A stretch of 64,000 nucleotides of DNA from Trichomonas vaginalis G3 (Eukaryota > Parabasalia > Trichomonadida > Trichomonadidae), in contig NC_067203.1 of the NCBI RefSeq assembly GCF_026262505.1, forward strand, positions 1,364,001 through 1,428,000, given 5' to 3'. Shown here in pieces: positions 26,591 through 38,283 of the stretch (within the stretch, counting starts at the first letter, position 1; every line of letters starts with the position of its first letter). The notes under the pieces are model-generated. The model was not told the DNA's origin. It saw only the letters and a list, made by a program, of their open reading frames with translations, and ran no database searches. The translations under genes were made by a program, and so were the position numbers.

Positions 26591-27011
26591 ATGGACGTAT
26601 TCGAGTATCTCTTCGAATTGAAGCAGAACAAAGTTTACACACACAAACAATACAAATACATTGACAGAATAGTTCTTTATACAAACAATGGTAAATGTTA
26701 TAGAATAGCAATATTTGCTGAACCAAAATATTTTCAATAAGCAAAGAAAGTTGGTATAAACCGAGATGGTGAAAGTTCTTGAAGCATACAAAAATATAAC
26801 AACAAAACTTACAGATATTTCTAAAGGAAAGTTTATCTTACAATATTATGTCAAAACTGGCGTACTGTCAATATTTGACGGAGAGAAGTCAGTTCAAGAA
26901 CAACTTACTGACCTGCTGCCAAAATCTGCTCGATGGAAGCTGTCGTTATGCCAATCTGAGGAGCCCCAGCAGGTTTCATCGAACGAATCTTCAAAAGAGC
27001 ATCTTCCGTGA
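26591..27011 (+). pseudogene. small plus-strand Maverick gene, frameshifted
   Basis: ATG 26591 opens 49 residues (MDVFEYLFELKQNKVYTHK...), then stops at 26738. Coding sense resumes in another frame from about 26766 (MVKVLEAYKNITTKLTDIS..) and runs into the antisense of the capsid gene 3' end. Unknown function. It occupies the same position relative to its divergent neighbour as 5935-6334 in fragment 1. Confidence 0.45.
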
Positions 27012-28510
27012 AAAGTGCTATTGGTTTTGTAAACTTCTTTGCTTCAATTCATCTGGACCGTCTCTGTCACCAGTATATTGTATTTGTACAGTACCAACAG
27101 TTGAAATACCACCATAAAGTCTTCTGAGTCAGCAAATGGAATGCAAAAGCCAAAAGTTTGAACGGTCTCCATTTGTATATTGAGTTTTTTGACCTCCTGT
27201 ATGAGTCCATACTTTCACATATGGCATAATAGAACTTTGCATTTCAGGGTTTATGGTTGTTGTGAAGTTGTTGTTAAAGTTCATAGCATCTAATGTCAAG
27301 TTGTATGACCTCATATCCTCAACTGTAGAATATTCTTCTCTTGGATAATATTTGCCATCTATGTTTATATGATATTTAATCCGGGGTTGTAGAAAACAAG
27401 AATAGTCATTTATAGTTCGTCTGAACAGTACAAACATAGTATCTGCATGTTTCATTGCAGTTGTTAAAGCAATATCTGTTCTTGCACCTGGGTCAGCACT
27501 TTGGTTTCCAACTTCACCTGCAAAGTCTTTGACAGATATTTGGTGTATAGGGAACATAAGTGGAACTGGCAATATATTTGGCAGCTAAAGCATTTGAAAT
27601 ATCTGGGTCCAACATATAGACTGCAAGTCTGCTTTCTATTCTCTTGCATTCAAATTTTTTCGCATGTGAACTTAACTGGGTCCCAAGCAGTTCCAGCAGC
27701 ATTGAAATAATAGTTTACTTCATTGTTGAAGTTTGAGAAACCAAAGTCTAAGTCAACTTTGTCTTTGCAAAAGTCACAGAACTTGGCTCCACCAGTTCCA
27801 GCTACAGTAATGCTGAATGGGTCTTGTGTTGGTGCAATGACTAAGTTATTTTTGCTTGGAGTAAGTTCAATAGAAATTTTTCCTGCCCAGTTTGGCAAGT
27901 ATCTTAAAAACCTGAAGATGAGGAAAGATGACAAAGGAACTCTAAGTTTCAGTTTTACTTTAGTGGCAGCAGTTCCATCTGAACCAGAAAGGTTAACATA
28001 AACTCCTGGAACGTTAGGGTCAAGTCTTCTTATTTTCTCAATATTTGCATACTGGTCTGTTTGTTCTCTAGCTTGTGGTTGTACTGAGTTTCTCAAAGCG
28101 AACCATTCATAGTTTGCCCATGTTACTGTTTGAACTAAGTCAGAGTTAGAATATATCTTATATCCCATGAAAACTTCTGGAGCATATTGGTATCCGACAT
28201 AGAAAATTCCATTGCAACCTTTCTTGTCAGACAACTTGGCAGAAGGTTTTATTTCAATGTCTTGTTCCACGTATAAGAATGAGTTGTCAATAGAAATAAT
28301 ATGAAACCTGTCGCAAGCAATATCTACTGTTGTTGAAGAACCTTCTCCAAACTCACCTACGTTTCCATAAGAAACAGCAGTTGTATATTCGTAAGTTCCA
28401 GGAACTATTTCTGACCTTCTAATGGCATGTTCGCATTCGTTATACCATTCGGAAACATTTCCGTTCATGGCATCCAAAACTGTTGGCGTTATATTCTGAG
28501 CGGCGTACAT
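26905..28510 (-). pseudogene. Maverick major capsid protein (double-jelly-roll type), frameshifted
   Basis: About 535 codons from ATG 28508-28510 to TAA 26905-26907. The first 286 residues are in one frame, the rest in three other pieces (breaks near 27660, 27540 and 27030-27150). Length, beta-rich character, position next to the penton and segments such as RVPLSSFLIFRFLRYLPNW, DTMFVLFRRT and the C-terminal KPAGAPQIGITTAS region fit the Polinton MCP family. The MCP builds the icosahedral shell. The indels look like sequence errors or recent decay, since the coding sense is well kept throughout. Confidence 0.75.
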
Positions 28511-28542
28511 TTCATATGGGTAAAAATATAGAATAGTTGGAT

Positions 28543-30354
28543 TTATATATCATAATAGAACCACTCGTACCAAGCTTTACTTTCTTCCTAACTGAGTTTT
28601 TAACTCTTCTTTTTCCTTCATTGCCACTACTTTCACTAGATGAAGTTACTTCTTCACTACTTTCACTTTGTTCTACTCTTCTTCTTTGGTGTCGCTTTTG
28701 GTAACTTGCCCTCTGCTTCAAGTTGTTGCATCTTTGCCTCATGTTCACCTAGTATGTTGTAAATTTCCCGTGTCCTTTTTGCCTTTGGGCTCTGGTCGCC
28801 CATCTCAGGTAACCAATATCCTAGAAAGTTTTTGTCATAGTTTGTATTTGAGTCTTCGCGTATTGTTTGCATGACTCTTTCCTGAGTTTCCGGTTCAAGC
28901 TCTTAAAACAGAGCTTGTCCATATGGAATATGCTCGTTTCCAAATATATGTTTTGTGTAGCCATTCTGGTTTTCTTTCCATGTTACCAACAATATCTTTT
29001 GTGAATGGGAAAGCTTTTACCCAATGTTTCAGTCTTGCGTCATTTATTTCTGTAGTTTCCAAAGGAGGGACTTGTTCGTTTCCTTCAGGCTCTTCTAGCT
29101 GTTGTTGCTGAACTTTTCTTCCATGTCTGGTTGTATCTGAACTTCTTCCTGTGGAGTTTCTTGTACCTCATCTGGTGGTATATAAGTTCCACCAGCTGGC
29201 ACATATGTTCCATCTGCAGCATAATGTCCTACCTGACTTTTCGTTTTTAAGAAAGCATTTACTAGGTCTGTTTTGGTCTGTTGTAACTCTTTTTCTTGAC
29301 TTTCCACAACAGTTGCTCTAACGGCGTCATAGGCACTTTGAACTGCCTGTCTCGTTGCTGCATCTGTTATTTTCGTCATATTTTGTGCTACTTCTTCTAA
29401 CTCGTTGTCGAAACCTTCAGCCTTCAGTTTCTTTCCAGATGAGAAGTCGTTCACTAGTTTCACCTTACTATGAAGAGCTTCGAAGGCGTTCTTAAAGTCA
29501 GCATTCATTAAAGCTTCATTTGAACTGTCTTCATCCGCTTGTATTTTGTTCCTTATTGACCCTATAAGTTGGGCTGCTTTGGCGTTGGTTGGGCATCTAA
29601 CCAGTCATTATTAGCTTTTATATATTCTGCGCTTTTCATTGCCTTTTGCATGGCTGCGTCGTTATTTTTACTTTCTTGTGCTAAGTTTTCATACTGTACG
29701 GTTTGGTTTTGCAACTGTAAAAGTTTTTCTGCCTTTACATTTGCTTCAACTTCTTTTTTATACTCATCGCTATCCATATATGTCTTCATGGCTTTTTTGT
29801 TTTATCTCTTCATCTTTCAGTACTTTATATTGAGTAGTATGGTTTTTCAAATTTATAACATCTTGTTCCATTTTTGCTACTTCTGCTGCTTTTTCTGACA
29901 CTTTTTTCGCATATTCCTCTGTACTTAGTTCTTTCAGTTGTTCTTCTTTCTTCTTTTTCTCTACGTTTAACTCATTGAGTTTCTTTGTGTGTCTGTCATA
30001 TTCTAGTTTCTTTTCGTTTTCACTTATTTGTTTCTGTATGTCTATGTTTGACTTTTTGACATCTGTTATTTGATTTTTGAGTGAACTCAAATTCATTTGA
30101 CTTTGAGGGTTATAAGCTGTTCCGTCTGCAGCTCCACCATAGCCTGCCATTTTCGCTAAAAGTGCCGCTCTTAAACCTCCACTCTGTGCACCAATAACTC
30201 GGTTTAAAAGCATAGGGTTGCTTGACATTTGTTGCAACATAGTGGGGTCATTCATCATTTGTTGTTGCAACTGTTGTTGTGGTGTCAGTTTTACTATTGG
30301 ATGTTTCAATGCTCTCTTCCTCTTACGTATATTCTTACGTAGCTTACGTGGCAT
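28543..30354 (-). pseudogene. large coiled-coil virion-associated protein, frameshifted
   Basis: About 600 codons ahead of the MCP. The N-terminus is very basic (MPRKLRKNIRKRKRALKH), then Gln/Met-rich. Long Lys/Glu heptad coiled coils follow (about 29560-30080), then a Pro/Glu region (about 29100-29250), a segment with WVKAFPFTKDIVGNM, and a Ser/Glu-rich end. ORF pieces are 29770-30354, 29562-29789, 29095-29508, 28663-28872 and 28512-28748 in alternating frames, so at least four indels. A DNA-binding scaffold or core protein is inferred from the basic N-terminus, coiled coil and position. Confidence 0.6.
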
Positions 30355-30355
30355 T

Positions 30356-30613
30356 TTAAGTGAAGTAAAAAACGGTTTTTGACAGATGTTTATATGACAC
30401 TTCAGGGTTTGTATAAAACTCTTTCCATCTCATATTTGCATACCATGGTGGCAAACCTAACGCAGCGTCATTTGACATGGCAGTTTGCATTTGTACATCT
30501 GTTGGCACTTGACCATAGTTTGCCATTGCAGTTTGTATTCTAACTTCATTTGGAATATTCTCTGGGTTTGGTTGTCCAGGTTGCTGTGCATTCGCTAAGT
30601 TCTGTGCGTCCAT
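30356..30613 (-). CDS. Maverick protein of unknown function (MDAQN type)
   Basis: 85 residues starting MDAQNLANAQQPGQPNPENI. An internal near-repeat (RIQTAMANYGQVP, QMQTAMSNDAALG) is followed by LPPWYANMRWKEFYTNPEV. The opposite Maverick end (43527-43882) has the same start but continues ~30 residues further, so the C-terminus here, after NPEV, may be altered. The sequence shared by the two ends stops at this point, marking the inner edge of the ~1.7-kb inverted repeat. The promoter motif TTTTTATCTAATATTAA precedes the ATG. Confidence 0.55.
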   Translation of the reverse strand: MDAQNLANAQQPGQPNPENIPNEVRIQTAMANYGQVPTDVQMQTAMSNDAALGLPPWYANMRWKEFYTNPEVSYKHLSKTVFYFT

Positions 30614-30636
30614 TTAATATTAGATAAAAATATCTC

Positions 30637-30765
30637 TTACGAGTACATATGCTGAACATTTGCAGGCATTGGTTCATCTTCATATTCTCTGTACTTTTCT
30701 GCCACGTCAAATAAATAAATGACACAATGGAAAAAACCAAAAAGTAGTCCTATTTCAAACCACAT
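30637..30765 (-). CDS. 42-residue single-span membrane protein overlapping the Dam 3' end
   Basis: Starts MWFEIGLLFGFFHCVIYLFD and ends in an acidic tail. One membrane helix, residues ~4-20. Its ATG lies inside the last codons of Dam (16-bp overlap, different frame). The opposite end carries the same arrangement at 43378, which supports it as a real gene. Unknown role; perhaps a membrane or virion-entry factor, but that is a guess. Confidence 0.5.
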   Translation of the reverse strand: MWFEIGLLFGFFHCVIYLFDVAEKYREYEDEPMPANVQHMYS

Positions 30766-31568
30766 TTACTTACTAATAAAATTTCTTTGTTATGACACTT
30801 TCTCCAGTTTATAGGACCTCTCTCATATTCTATCTTGTCATATATAAACTCATAGTCATGTATGTCTTCTAACCATCTCATAACGGTTTCCAAACCACTT
30901 TTATCGGATGTAAAGTAAAAGCATGGATGGTTATGTATAACGTCTAAAGTTTCTAAAGAGTCTCTCAAAGTCCAGTCTACTTGGTATTGAAAATCCCATG
31001 TGTTATAGAACGGCGGGTCCACTATAAACAAAACATTTTCCTTGTCTTTATATTTTTCATACAACTCTGTCCAATGACATCTCACAAACTCTATACCCTC
31101 AATATATTTTTCTATGTCCTCTTTGAAAACATTTGTATAGTTAAGATATAAAACTTTTGACATAAGTGTTTCAATGTCATGAACTCTTATAGAACCACTA
31201 TATAATAGTCTAGCAGATATACTATCCCAGTCCATATATTCTGCTTTTTTCAAAACCTCTCTCACAATATTTTTCTTATCTAATGGTATACGTTCCATCT
31301 TACCTATAGGTATCTTTTCTTTTAACTCTTTCAATATATTGTTTGTGTCTGGAATATGTTTGAGACGGTCCATATAGTTGTCGAAGTCATTGCATATAAT
31401 CTTTGAGTCTGGGAATATTATATGGCACAAATGGGATATATAGAAACTTCCACCGAACAAATCTACAAATGTTAGACCATTCGGTAGTTTCTTAAGTTCT
31501 CTCAATATAATATCTTTACATCTACTCTTATTTCCAAAGAACGGTAACGGTGGTTTTGTAAAATTCAT
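30750..31568 (-). CDS. Dam-type DNA N6-adenine methyltransferase (D12 class)
   Basis: 272 residues, intact. The N-terminal PPLPFFGNKSR (6-16) and DLFGGSF (36-42) form the AdoMet site, and VDPPF (183-187) is the catalytic DPPY-type motif with Phe in place of Tyr. It methylates adenine N6 in DNA. Trichomonas DNA is known to carry 6mA, and Maverick-linked methylases have been proposed as the source. It lies next to the TIR, transcribed away from the end. Truncated and degraded copies are at 9551 and 42584. Confidence 0.9.
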   Translation of the reverse strand: MNFTKPPLPFFGNKSRCKDIILRELKKLPNGLTFVDLFGGSFYISHLCHIIFPDSKIICNDFDNYMDRLKHIPDTNNILKELKEKIPIGKMERIPLDKKNIVREVLKKAEYMDWDSISARLLYSGSIRVHDIETLMSKVLYLNYTNVFKEDIEKYIEGIEFVRCHWTELYEKYKDKENVLFIVDPPFYNTWDFQYQVDWTLRDSLETLDVIHNHPCFYFTSDKSGLETVMRWLEDIHDYEFIYDKIEYERGPINWRKCHNKEILLVSKCGLK

Positions 31569-32131
31569 TTATATATATATATAAAAATGTTTTTACCTGA
31601 AAAGTGACAGAAAAGTGACAAAACATTTACGAAGAAGTCTTGACAAATTCAAGAGGTGAGAAAACAGGTGAAAAAACAGGTGAGATCTAACCTTCTACCC
31701 TAAATTATATTTTTGGGTCCTTTACACTCATTACGAAGAAGAAGTCTTGACAAAACATTTACGATGAAATCATGAAAATTCAAGAGGGTGAGAAAACAGG
31801 TGAAAAAACGGGTGAGATCTCACCTCTTCACCTAAACATTATTTTTGGGTCCTTTACACTCATTACGATGAAGTCTTGACAAAACATTTACGTTCATGTT
31901 TGACAAAACATTTACGAAGAAGTCTTGACAAAACATTTACGAAGAAGTCTTGACAAAACATGTACGTTCATGTTTGACAAAACATGAAAACATATATAAT
32001 TTGTGAAAAGTGACACATTATATATAATGTTTTCGACCCAGAAGACTAACAATTTTCCGAATAAAAAACTTCATTTATTACTAAACATCATCAGGGCTAG
32101 AAGGCACGAAGTGCCTGGAAGCCCCACTACC
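31569..32131. repeat. Maverick terminal inverted repeat (outer part)
   Basis: Contains several copies of the GAAGTCTTGACAAAACATTT unit, two GGTGAAAAAAC-(GGTGAGATCT) palindrome modules (31665-31700 degenerate, 31785-31840 intact), AAAAGTGACA repeats, the hairpin GGCACGAAGTGCC (32103-32115) and the terminal CCCCACTACC (32122-32131). The same order is inverted at 42081-42583. Long TIRs are a Maverick hallmark. Confidence 0.85.
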
Positions 32132-32155
32132 TTTTTTTTTTTTTTTTTTTTTTTT
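32132..32155. repeat. 24-nt T run at the Maverick end
   Basis: The opposite end starts with a 23-nt A run at 42058-42080, so the run is on the same side of the terminus in both. At 10271 the run is only 8 nt. It may be part of the element end or of the target. Confidence 0.7.
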
Positions 32156-32297
32156 CAATTTTATATCAAATCTTATAAATAAAAAAGATATTCAAAAAAT
32201 AAAAATTAAAATCATGGAATTATGTAATTTCTTTGAAGACAAATAGGTTTTAATAGATTTTCAATACGATAACAATCATAAAATATTGAGATCTTTT

Positions 32298-32609
32298 TTA
32301 ATTAGAAACAGAACTTGCTTTTCTTTCTTTTTTATTAGCGATAATCGATGCGTTTGCTAATTCTTCAGCGTCTAAATCTATGGCATCAGTGTTGTATTGG
32401 TATCTTAACCATCCAATTCGTCTACGTATTTCAATGTTCGGAATATTGTCTATTGGGTGATTTTCAGCTTCTTCTGGAACTTCGTAGAACATTTCGCCAG
32501 ATCTTGGAAAAGAGTATGAGGCAGAAGAGGTAGATCCATAATCAATTAGTATGGGAGAATATTTGGCATCCGGTCTGTGGATTATGTAAGTAGATAAAAC
32601 GCAAATCAT
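32298..32609 (-). pseudogene. hydrophilic C-terminal fragment of a host gene
   Basis: 103 residues (GEMFYEVPEEAENHPIDNIP.., ends KKERKASSVSN). It reads like a cytoplasmic tail. The ATG at 32607-32609 may not be the true start, because the sequence 5' of it changes to the duplicated segment at about 32685. No family recognised. Confidence 0.4.
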
Positions 32610-32894
32610 GTGTTTTCTATGATGTCTATATTTCAGGAGGTTTATTTTTTTTTTAGCAGATCTCGATGTTGTGTCGAGTTAGTTTTCCAACAAATTGAAT
32701 TTATAGTGCTATATTTTATGCATGTACTCAAGTCGGAAATAAGATATTCCCATATTTATATATATTTTTGTATTTATTTTATTGATTTCCTAAATAATAT
32801 CATTCAATATTTTTTTTTTTCATTAACTTTTATTGAACTCTATTACGTTGATAAAAAATCACAAAGCGCTTGCACGAGCCGCTTAAAAATGCAG

Positions 32895-33296
32895 GCCAAA
32901 ATATTATTACATGAATGGAATTGAGGAATCTGATTATGGGAAAATTCTTCTGCATTATATTGCAGAATGTATTTATAATGAAGAATTCTTTTGCCATTGA
33001 TATTCTTAAATATACTATAGATAAATGAGGAAAAAGCGCTTTGCACTATGCAGTTATAAATGATTTTACCAGCGTTGTGAAAGAACTGATCCAGTGTGGC
33101 CTCTGTGATGGTAATAAGGAAAAACTGCTCTACAACATACTGCGATAAATCAAGGTTTTTGCTTCATAAAGTTTCACCAGGCAGATTTGTACACAGTAAT
33201 GCTAATTTTTATGACAAACATGGAAAACTATCTCTTCACTATGTAGTAATAAGTAATAATACCAAAATTACCAGAAAGATTGTATCATATACATAA
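32895..33296 (+). pseudogene. ankyrin remnant, copy B
   Basis: Copy of the relic at 21300-21699, with the same terminal open frame at 33096-33296. Confidence 0.5.
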
Positions 33297-33331
33297 TTCA
33301 AAATTCTTTTTATTCTATATGTAAATGATTG

Positions 33332-35654
33332 CTAGAACATGTTTAATATTTGTTTCCATAAAATATATAGAAAAACAAGAGTAAATGCAATTTTGTAGAT
33401 ATTAACATAATTATTATCAGTATTTTCATGATCAATTAAATCATTTTCGTTGGTTTCTTTTTCAATTACAGTTCTAATTAAATTTTGACTATTCATGTTG
33501 ATAATTGATTCATGATGATTCAGATCTGATTCTTTTGAATCAATTTTAGTTGTATGATTAGTTGAATCTTTTTGAATTTCAATTGCATGTTTTGTATGAA
33601 TTTATCAATTGAAATTGCATAATTTATTAAATCCTTTTTAATTGTACTAAGAATTAAATCTTTTTCATTTGTTTCATTGTCAACCACATGATCTGTTAAA
33701 GTTCTTTCATATGTACCCATTTCAGCATTGGGATTAGTTAGATCAACATCATTTGAACATTGTTCATTCATATCAGAATAATTTTCATTATCAGGAGTTT
33801 CATTTCTATTTTGATCACAATATCGAATAATTTATTTCATACTTGCTATTCATATTGTCAATATTATGGCCTTTTGACAATAAAATATCAACAATTTTTT
33901 TGTAATTTCTCTTTGTTGCAAGTTCAAGGGCAGTTTCGCCAGAATTATCTGCACGATTGATATCTGCGCCATTGCTTACAATTAAATTGACTAGATCAAT
34001 GCTATTATTTAAAACTGCAATATGAAGAACTGTTTCGCCAAAATAATCTGCATGATTAATATCAGCACCATTCATAATAATCAGCTTTGCAAGTTCAATA
34101 TAATTATTTAGAACTGCAATGTGTAGTACAGTTTCCCCATTTTTACCAACATGATTGATATCTGCTCCATTTGACAATAGTATTTCTGCAAGATCTTTAT
34201 TGTTCTTTTTTATTGCAAAATCGAGAGCTGTTTCTCCGTTTTTTCCAGTACGATTGACATCAACTTCATTTAACAATAGAACCTTGATAAGACTTTTGAA
34301 ATCATTCTTTATTGCTATATCAAATGCAGTTTCTCCAGAGTAATCTGCATGATTGACATTTACTCCATTGGTAACTATTAATTTGACAAGATCAATATTA
34401 TTGTTTCTGACTGCAATATGAAGAACATTCTCTCCATTTATCCCAACTCCATTTACATCTCCACCATTTAACAAAAGAATTTTAGCAATGGCGGGGTATT
34501 TTTTTCTTTGCTGCTATATAAAGAGCTGTTTGACCAAAACTATCTCTATGATTGATATCTGCACATTGGGCTGCTATAAACTTGACAAGTTCGATATTAT
34601 TATTTAATACTGCAATATGTAGAGCAGAGAATTTGGAAATGCCATTCAAGTTGATATCTACCCCACATAAAATCAATTTCTTAGATACTTCATCGTAATT
34701 ACCTTCTAATGAAAACAGTAGAATTTTCTTCAGGAAATTTAAATCAATCATATTTGCACCTTGATAAATAAGAAATTCAACAATTAATGGTAAATTAAAT
34801 GATGAGGCGGTAGGTAAGCAATATTCGAAATTATTTGTTTGATCCAAATAAACAAGAAAGCCTTGAAGATTGTTGAATTCTATACAATACTGAAAAATTA
34901 TTTGTAAGTTGCATTCATTTTTCAAATATGTAACAAAGTCAATATTATGGAAAATAATTGCATATTTCATGCAGAGACATCCAGGTTCATGATACTTCAA
35001 ACATTCACTAAATATTTCTGAATTTCCCTTAAAAAATGAAAGTTCGAGACATGTTGGAGTAATTTCTGAATAAAATTCTGATATTAAATATTAAAACAGT
35101 TGGAAGCTCCATGATAACAGCATAATTCAAGCAACGAATAACCTGTTTTTTCTGATGGATAGAAATCGCTGCCGAATTTTTGATTTTTCTTGAAATCTCC
35201 TGTTTCAGTAATCCCAATGAATGTTTTTAAATCTTTGTCCATAATTGCCCTGTAAATCGTGTTTTCTTCATGAAGATCTAGAGAATAATTCTCATACTTT
35301 TTCCAATAGCTTTTATCTAAATCACATAAAACAATTCCATATTCTTTTTGAAGAAAGTAATTTAAAAGTGGTGAAAGTTCATTTATCTGTTTTACATGAT
35401 ATTCTTCATAAATCATCTTGAAATAGTATCAAATATGATCGAAAATAGCAATTGTTGTATCTATAGAGTCGATCAATGATTAAGAGAATTTGATATGGAT
35501 AGAATATTTTTGTTTCGATAAGTTTGAGTTTGATTTTGATGAAAAAATCGTTGATTTCATGTTCATCGAAAGTTCTTAATCTATATAATTGAATAAATAT
35601 ATCATTATAGTCAGCATATAAATTCATAAATTTATCATAGACTGAGTTACACAT
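33332..35654 (-). pseudogene. DUF3447/ankyrin gene, copy B, broken by indels
   Basis: Same gene as 21735-24056 but split into ORFs 33520-33771, 33815-34474, 34482-35000, 35084-35416 and 35406-35699. Compared with copy A the breaks are single-base indels, for example near 33600, 33828, 34500, 35035, 35088 and 35420, with almost no substitutions. That pattern suggests uncorrected sequence error more than ageing. If the indels are errors, this is an intact recent duplicate. Confidence 0.85.
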
Positions 35655-36325
35655 AGTTATTTTGATGAAATGATATTTGATATTTACAAAAACCGCCAAA
35701 AATATTGTAAAAACAAATTTGTAATTTCCTGATTAAGGTGTTATCGTAGATTATGGATACAGAGTCAATTTTCATACATAGGATGTTGTTTTTTGTAGGG
35801 CTGTACAAAATCGAGAAAAACATTGCCGTGCGGTAATATAGGGTCAAAAAAATCGCGCCTCGGCGGCTCCGCCGCCTCGGCACTATTAAGTGCGCATTAT
35901 ATTTAATATGTCCTTCTTTTTTCTTCTTCTTCTTCTTTTCCTTTCCTTCTTCCTCTCCTTCCTCTTCTTTCCTTCTCCTTCTCTTTTTACAACAACGTCG
36001 AAGATCTTCGAATTTGATTGTTGGAAAAGCATCTATTTCAGATAAAGGATGCCTTTCTCCCAGTCAACATACGAGGGTCCTGGCTGAAACGTTCTCAAAA
36101 AGCCTGAGATGGTAATTCTCTGATCACTCATAGCTGGGAAGGTAGTCATTGCTGACAATACCTGTCTTTATGCATGCACGCTTTCATGTATATGGGTTTA
36201 CACTATCAATTCGCAAAGTTGTTCCGAATTCTTCCAAAATGGAAGGACCCGAAACAACTTTGCTTGTTAACGATACAGACGCATTACTTTGCATTGATAC
36301 TGTGCTGAGTTGTGTAGAAAGTTTG

Positions 36326-36393
36326 ATTAGAGTTGTTTTGTTCTGGTATCTCTCATCTTCTGATGAGAGAAATCAAAGCAACACAACTCTAAT
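36326..36393. repeat. 68-bp hairpin repeat, copy B
   Basis: Identical to 24727-24794; ends 24 bp before the N gap. Confidence 0.7.
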
Positions 36394-36416
36394 GAGTTTG
36401 TTTTCACTCATTTGTA

Positions 36417-36441
36417 NNNNNNNNNNNNNNNNNNNNNNNNN
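36417..36441. other. assembly gap, 25 N
   Basis: Exactly 25 undetermined bases between copy B and copy C. A fixed 25-N run is typical of a gap of unknown or negative size. Confidence 0.95.
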
Positions 36442-36476
36442 ACCATTTGTTTCAACATCCATGAATAAATTTGATT

Positions 36477-36860
36477 CTAAAATTGTACTTTGAAGTCTAA
36501 TATTAATTTTACGTAAGCTTTTCTAAGTACATCGCATATATCGAATTTTGCAAAGGCAATTTCATTGCGTCCTGTGCCTTTAAGATCACTCATGAAAAGA
36601 GTGAAATCCATGACAATTGGTGTGGCATGACCCGATTGGTCACGAGAAATAAGGACTACGAACTCGATTAAGTTAGCCCATGTCAATTTGAAATCATAAG
36701 GTCTCACCATTTCTGTTTCGAATGTTTTATAACGCATATGAACTTTGAGGTTTAGTTGTTTTTCACAAAATGGAACGTTATCAACTACAATATTGAAAAA
36801 TCTAAAGGAAACATTAGATTTTTCGAATATTTTTCTGCATTGAATGAAAATTGTCACTTT
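36477..36860 (-). pseudogene. NT-C2-like gene, copy C
   Basis: Same protein as 49408-49842. One base is lost near 36520, changing the C-terminus after ICDVLRK, and an extra base lies near the start codon region (36827). Confidence 0.75.
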
Positions 36861-37194
36861 TGTCGGAAACAATTTTGAAAAATCATCAAATATCAATAGT
36901 TGAAGGACCAAATGAAGCAAATTAGTATAGACTGCTGTTTTAATAAATAATGCATGGATTCTTTATAAATAAATAAGAATTAAAATGAATTTTGAATAGA
37001 CTCTTAACATTTGACTGCAATTTCAGATATTAGTGTTCTTATAATAAGAGAGAAGGGTAAACTATTGACTGTTTGTACTAAAATAGATTGTATAGGCGAA
37101 GATAATTAATATGTAGTTAGTAGTATCATATATAATAAGGATTTTTTAGATAGAATTGTATATAAAGGATGTCTTAGATAAATGTGCCAATAAA

Positions 37195-37860
37195 TTAAGG
37201 AAAATCATTTGACAAAAATATACAAGATAAAATCATTAATTTTGCCTCAAAATCGTAATTATTCATTACTGTTTTGCATGGTGATGGAGGCATCAAACTG
37301 CATTGTCTCAATCTCTTTAGGTTTTGACATCCAGCAAAATTATTGGCCGGATAGTCATTCCTCACATATATTGTTTTCGGGCAATAGGGAATATTCATAT
37401 CATCTGCTCTCATGAATGTTCCTCTTGGAAATAATGTTGTTCCGCAATATATCAAAGTTTCCCAGTTAGGATTACCTCCTAATGATAGATTTGTTGGGAT
37501 TGTTGTAACTGTCTTAGGAAGTCTCAAATATTTTAATTTATTAAGAGAATATATTGATCCTGAATAAATATAAAATAAATGGCTTCCCTCTTCAAAATAT
37601 ATCTTTTCAAGGTTTTTGCAATAGGCAAATGCATCAAAAACCATGTATTCAATAGTAAATGAAATATAAACTTCTGTAATAACGTTATTATACTTAAACG
37701 CTTCAACACCTATCTGTTTAACAGGTAAATTTTCATAAACATCTAAGATATAGATAACTGAAATGTAATTGAATTTCCAGCATTATTATAACTCCCAGAT
37801 ACATTTGTTCCGCATATTGAGTATCCGTCATATTTAGTATAAACGACACCTTGGGTGTCT
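37195..37860 (-). pseudogene. BspA-like LRR fragment, copy C
   Basis: The 149-codon ORF 37195-37644 and its upstream continuation match 50197-50878. A 2-nt loss near 37762 breaks the upstream part. Confidence 0.7.
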
Positions 37861-38283
37861 GTTATCCCAGCCGTTCAGTCGATATCATTAAAAAAAATGA
37901 TTTTGAGAGATTTTGCAGGCGTGGAGTACCAATATTTAGTTTTATCCTCTATAGCGAATAATACCATTGAAGTAACACAAATAAATCCATCATAGCGAAT
38001 TCATTTTATTTGAACACTTTTGATTCGGCGGATAAAAATTGAGCAGAAGTAATGGGAAATATTGGAATAATCACAATATCTTACAGGAATAAAAGCATAT
38101 CTTATATATCAACGTTTCATATTTTGAGATTTAAAAATATAATATTTGCTAATTTTCGATCCTAAATAAAATTTAAAGAAAAATGAATTTGAAAGCAAAT
38201 GTGATTAATTTTTGTTAGTAATTTTATTTTGGAAAATGAATTTTTATTTTTTACAAAAAATTGACTTATCTGTAATGATGAAT

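Larger units (their letters stand above)
24797..32155. mobile_element. Maverick end (right side), inner edge truncated
   Basis: From the outer end at 32155 inwards: T run, CCCCACTACC terminus, TIR, Dam, small membrane protein, MDAQN-type protein, coiled-coil protein, major capsid protein, small genes, penton-like protein, then an abrupt junction to host DNA at about 24797 inside a gene. All genes but one small plus-strand gene are on the minus strand. Many ORFs carry single-base frameshifts. The outer ~1.7 kb is an inverted copy of 42058-43745. Confidence 0.9.
32685..36395. repeat. duplicated segment, copy B (matches 21095-24796)
   Basis: Near-identical to copy A, with scattered single-base gains and losses and hardly any substitutions. 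It starts inside the F5/8C gene end and runs past the 68-bp hairpin into the N gap, so it continues about 20 bp beyond the point where copy A switches to Maverick. Confidence 0.9.

Noticed and set aside
31628-31985. Repeated GAAGTCTTGACAAAACATTT units resembling an iteron origin
   Set aside because: Iteron function cannot be supported; they are described as TIR subrepeats only.
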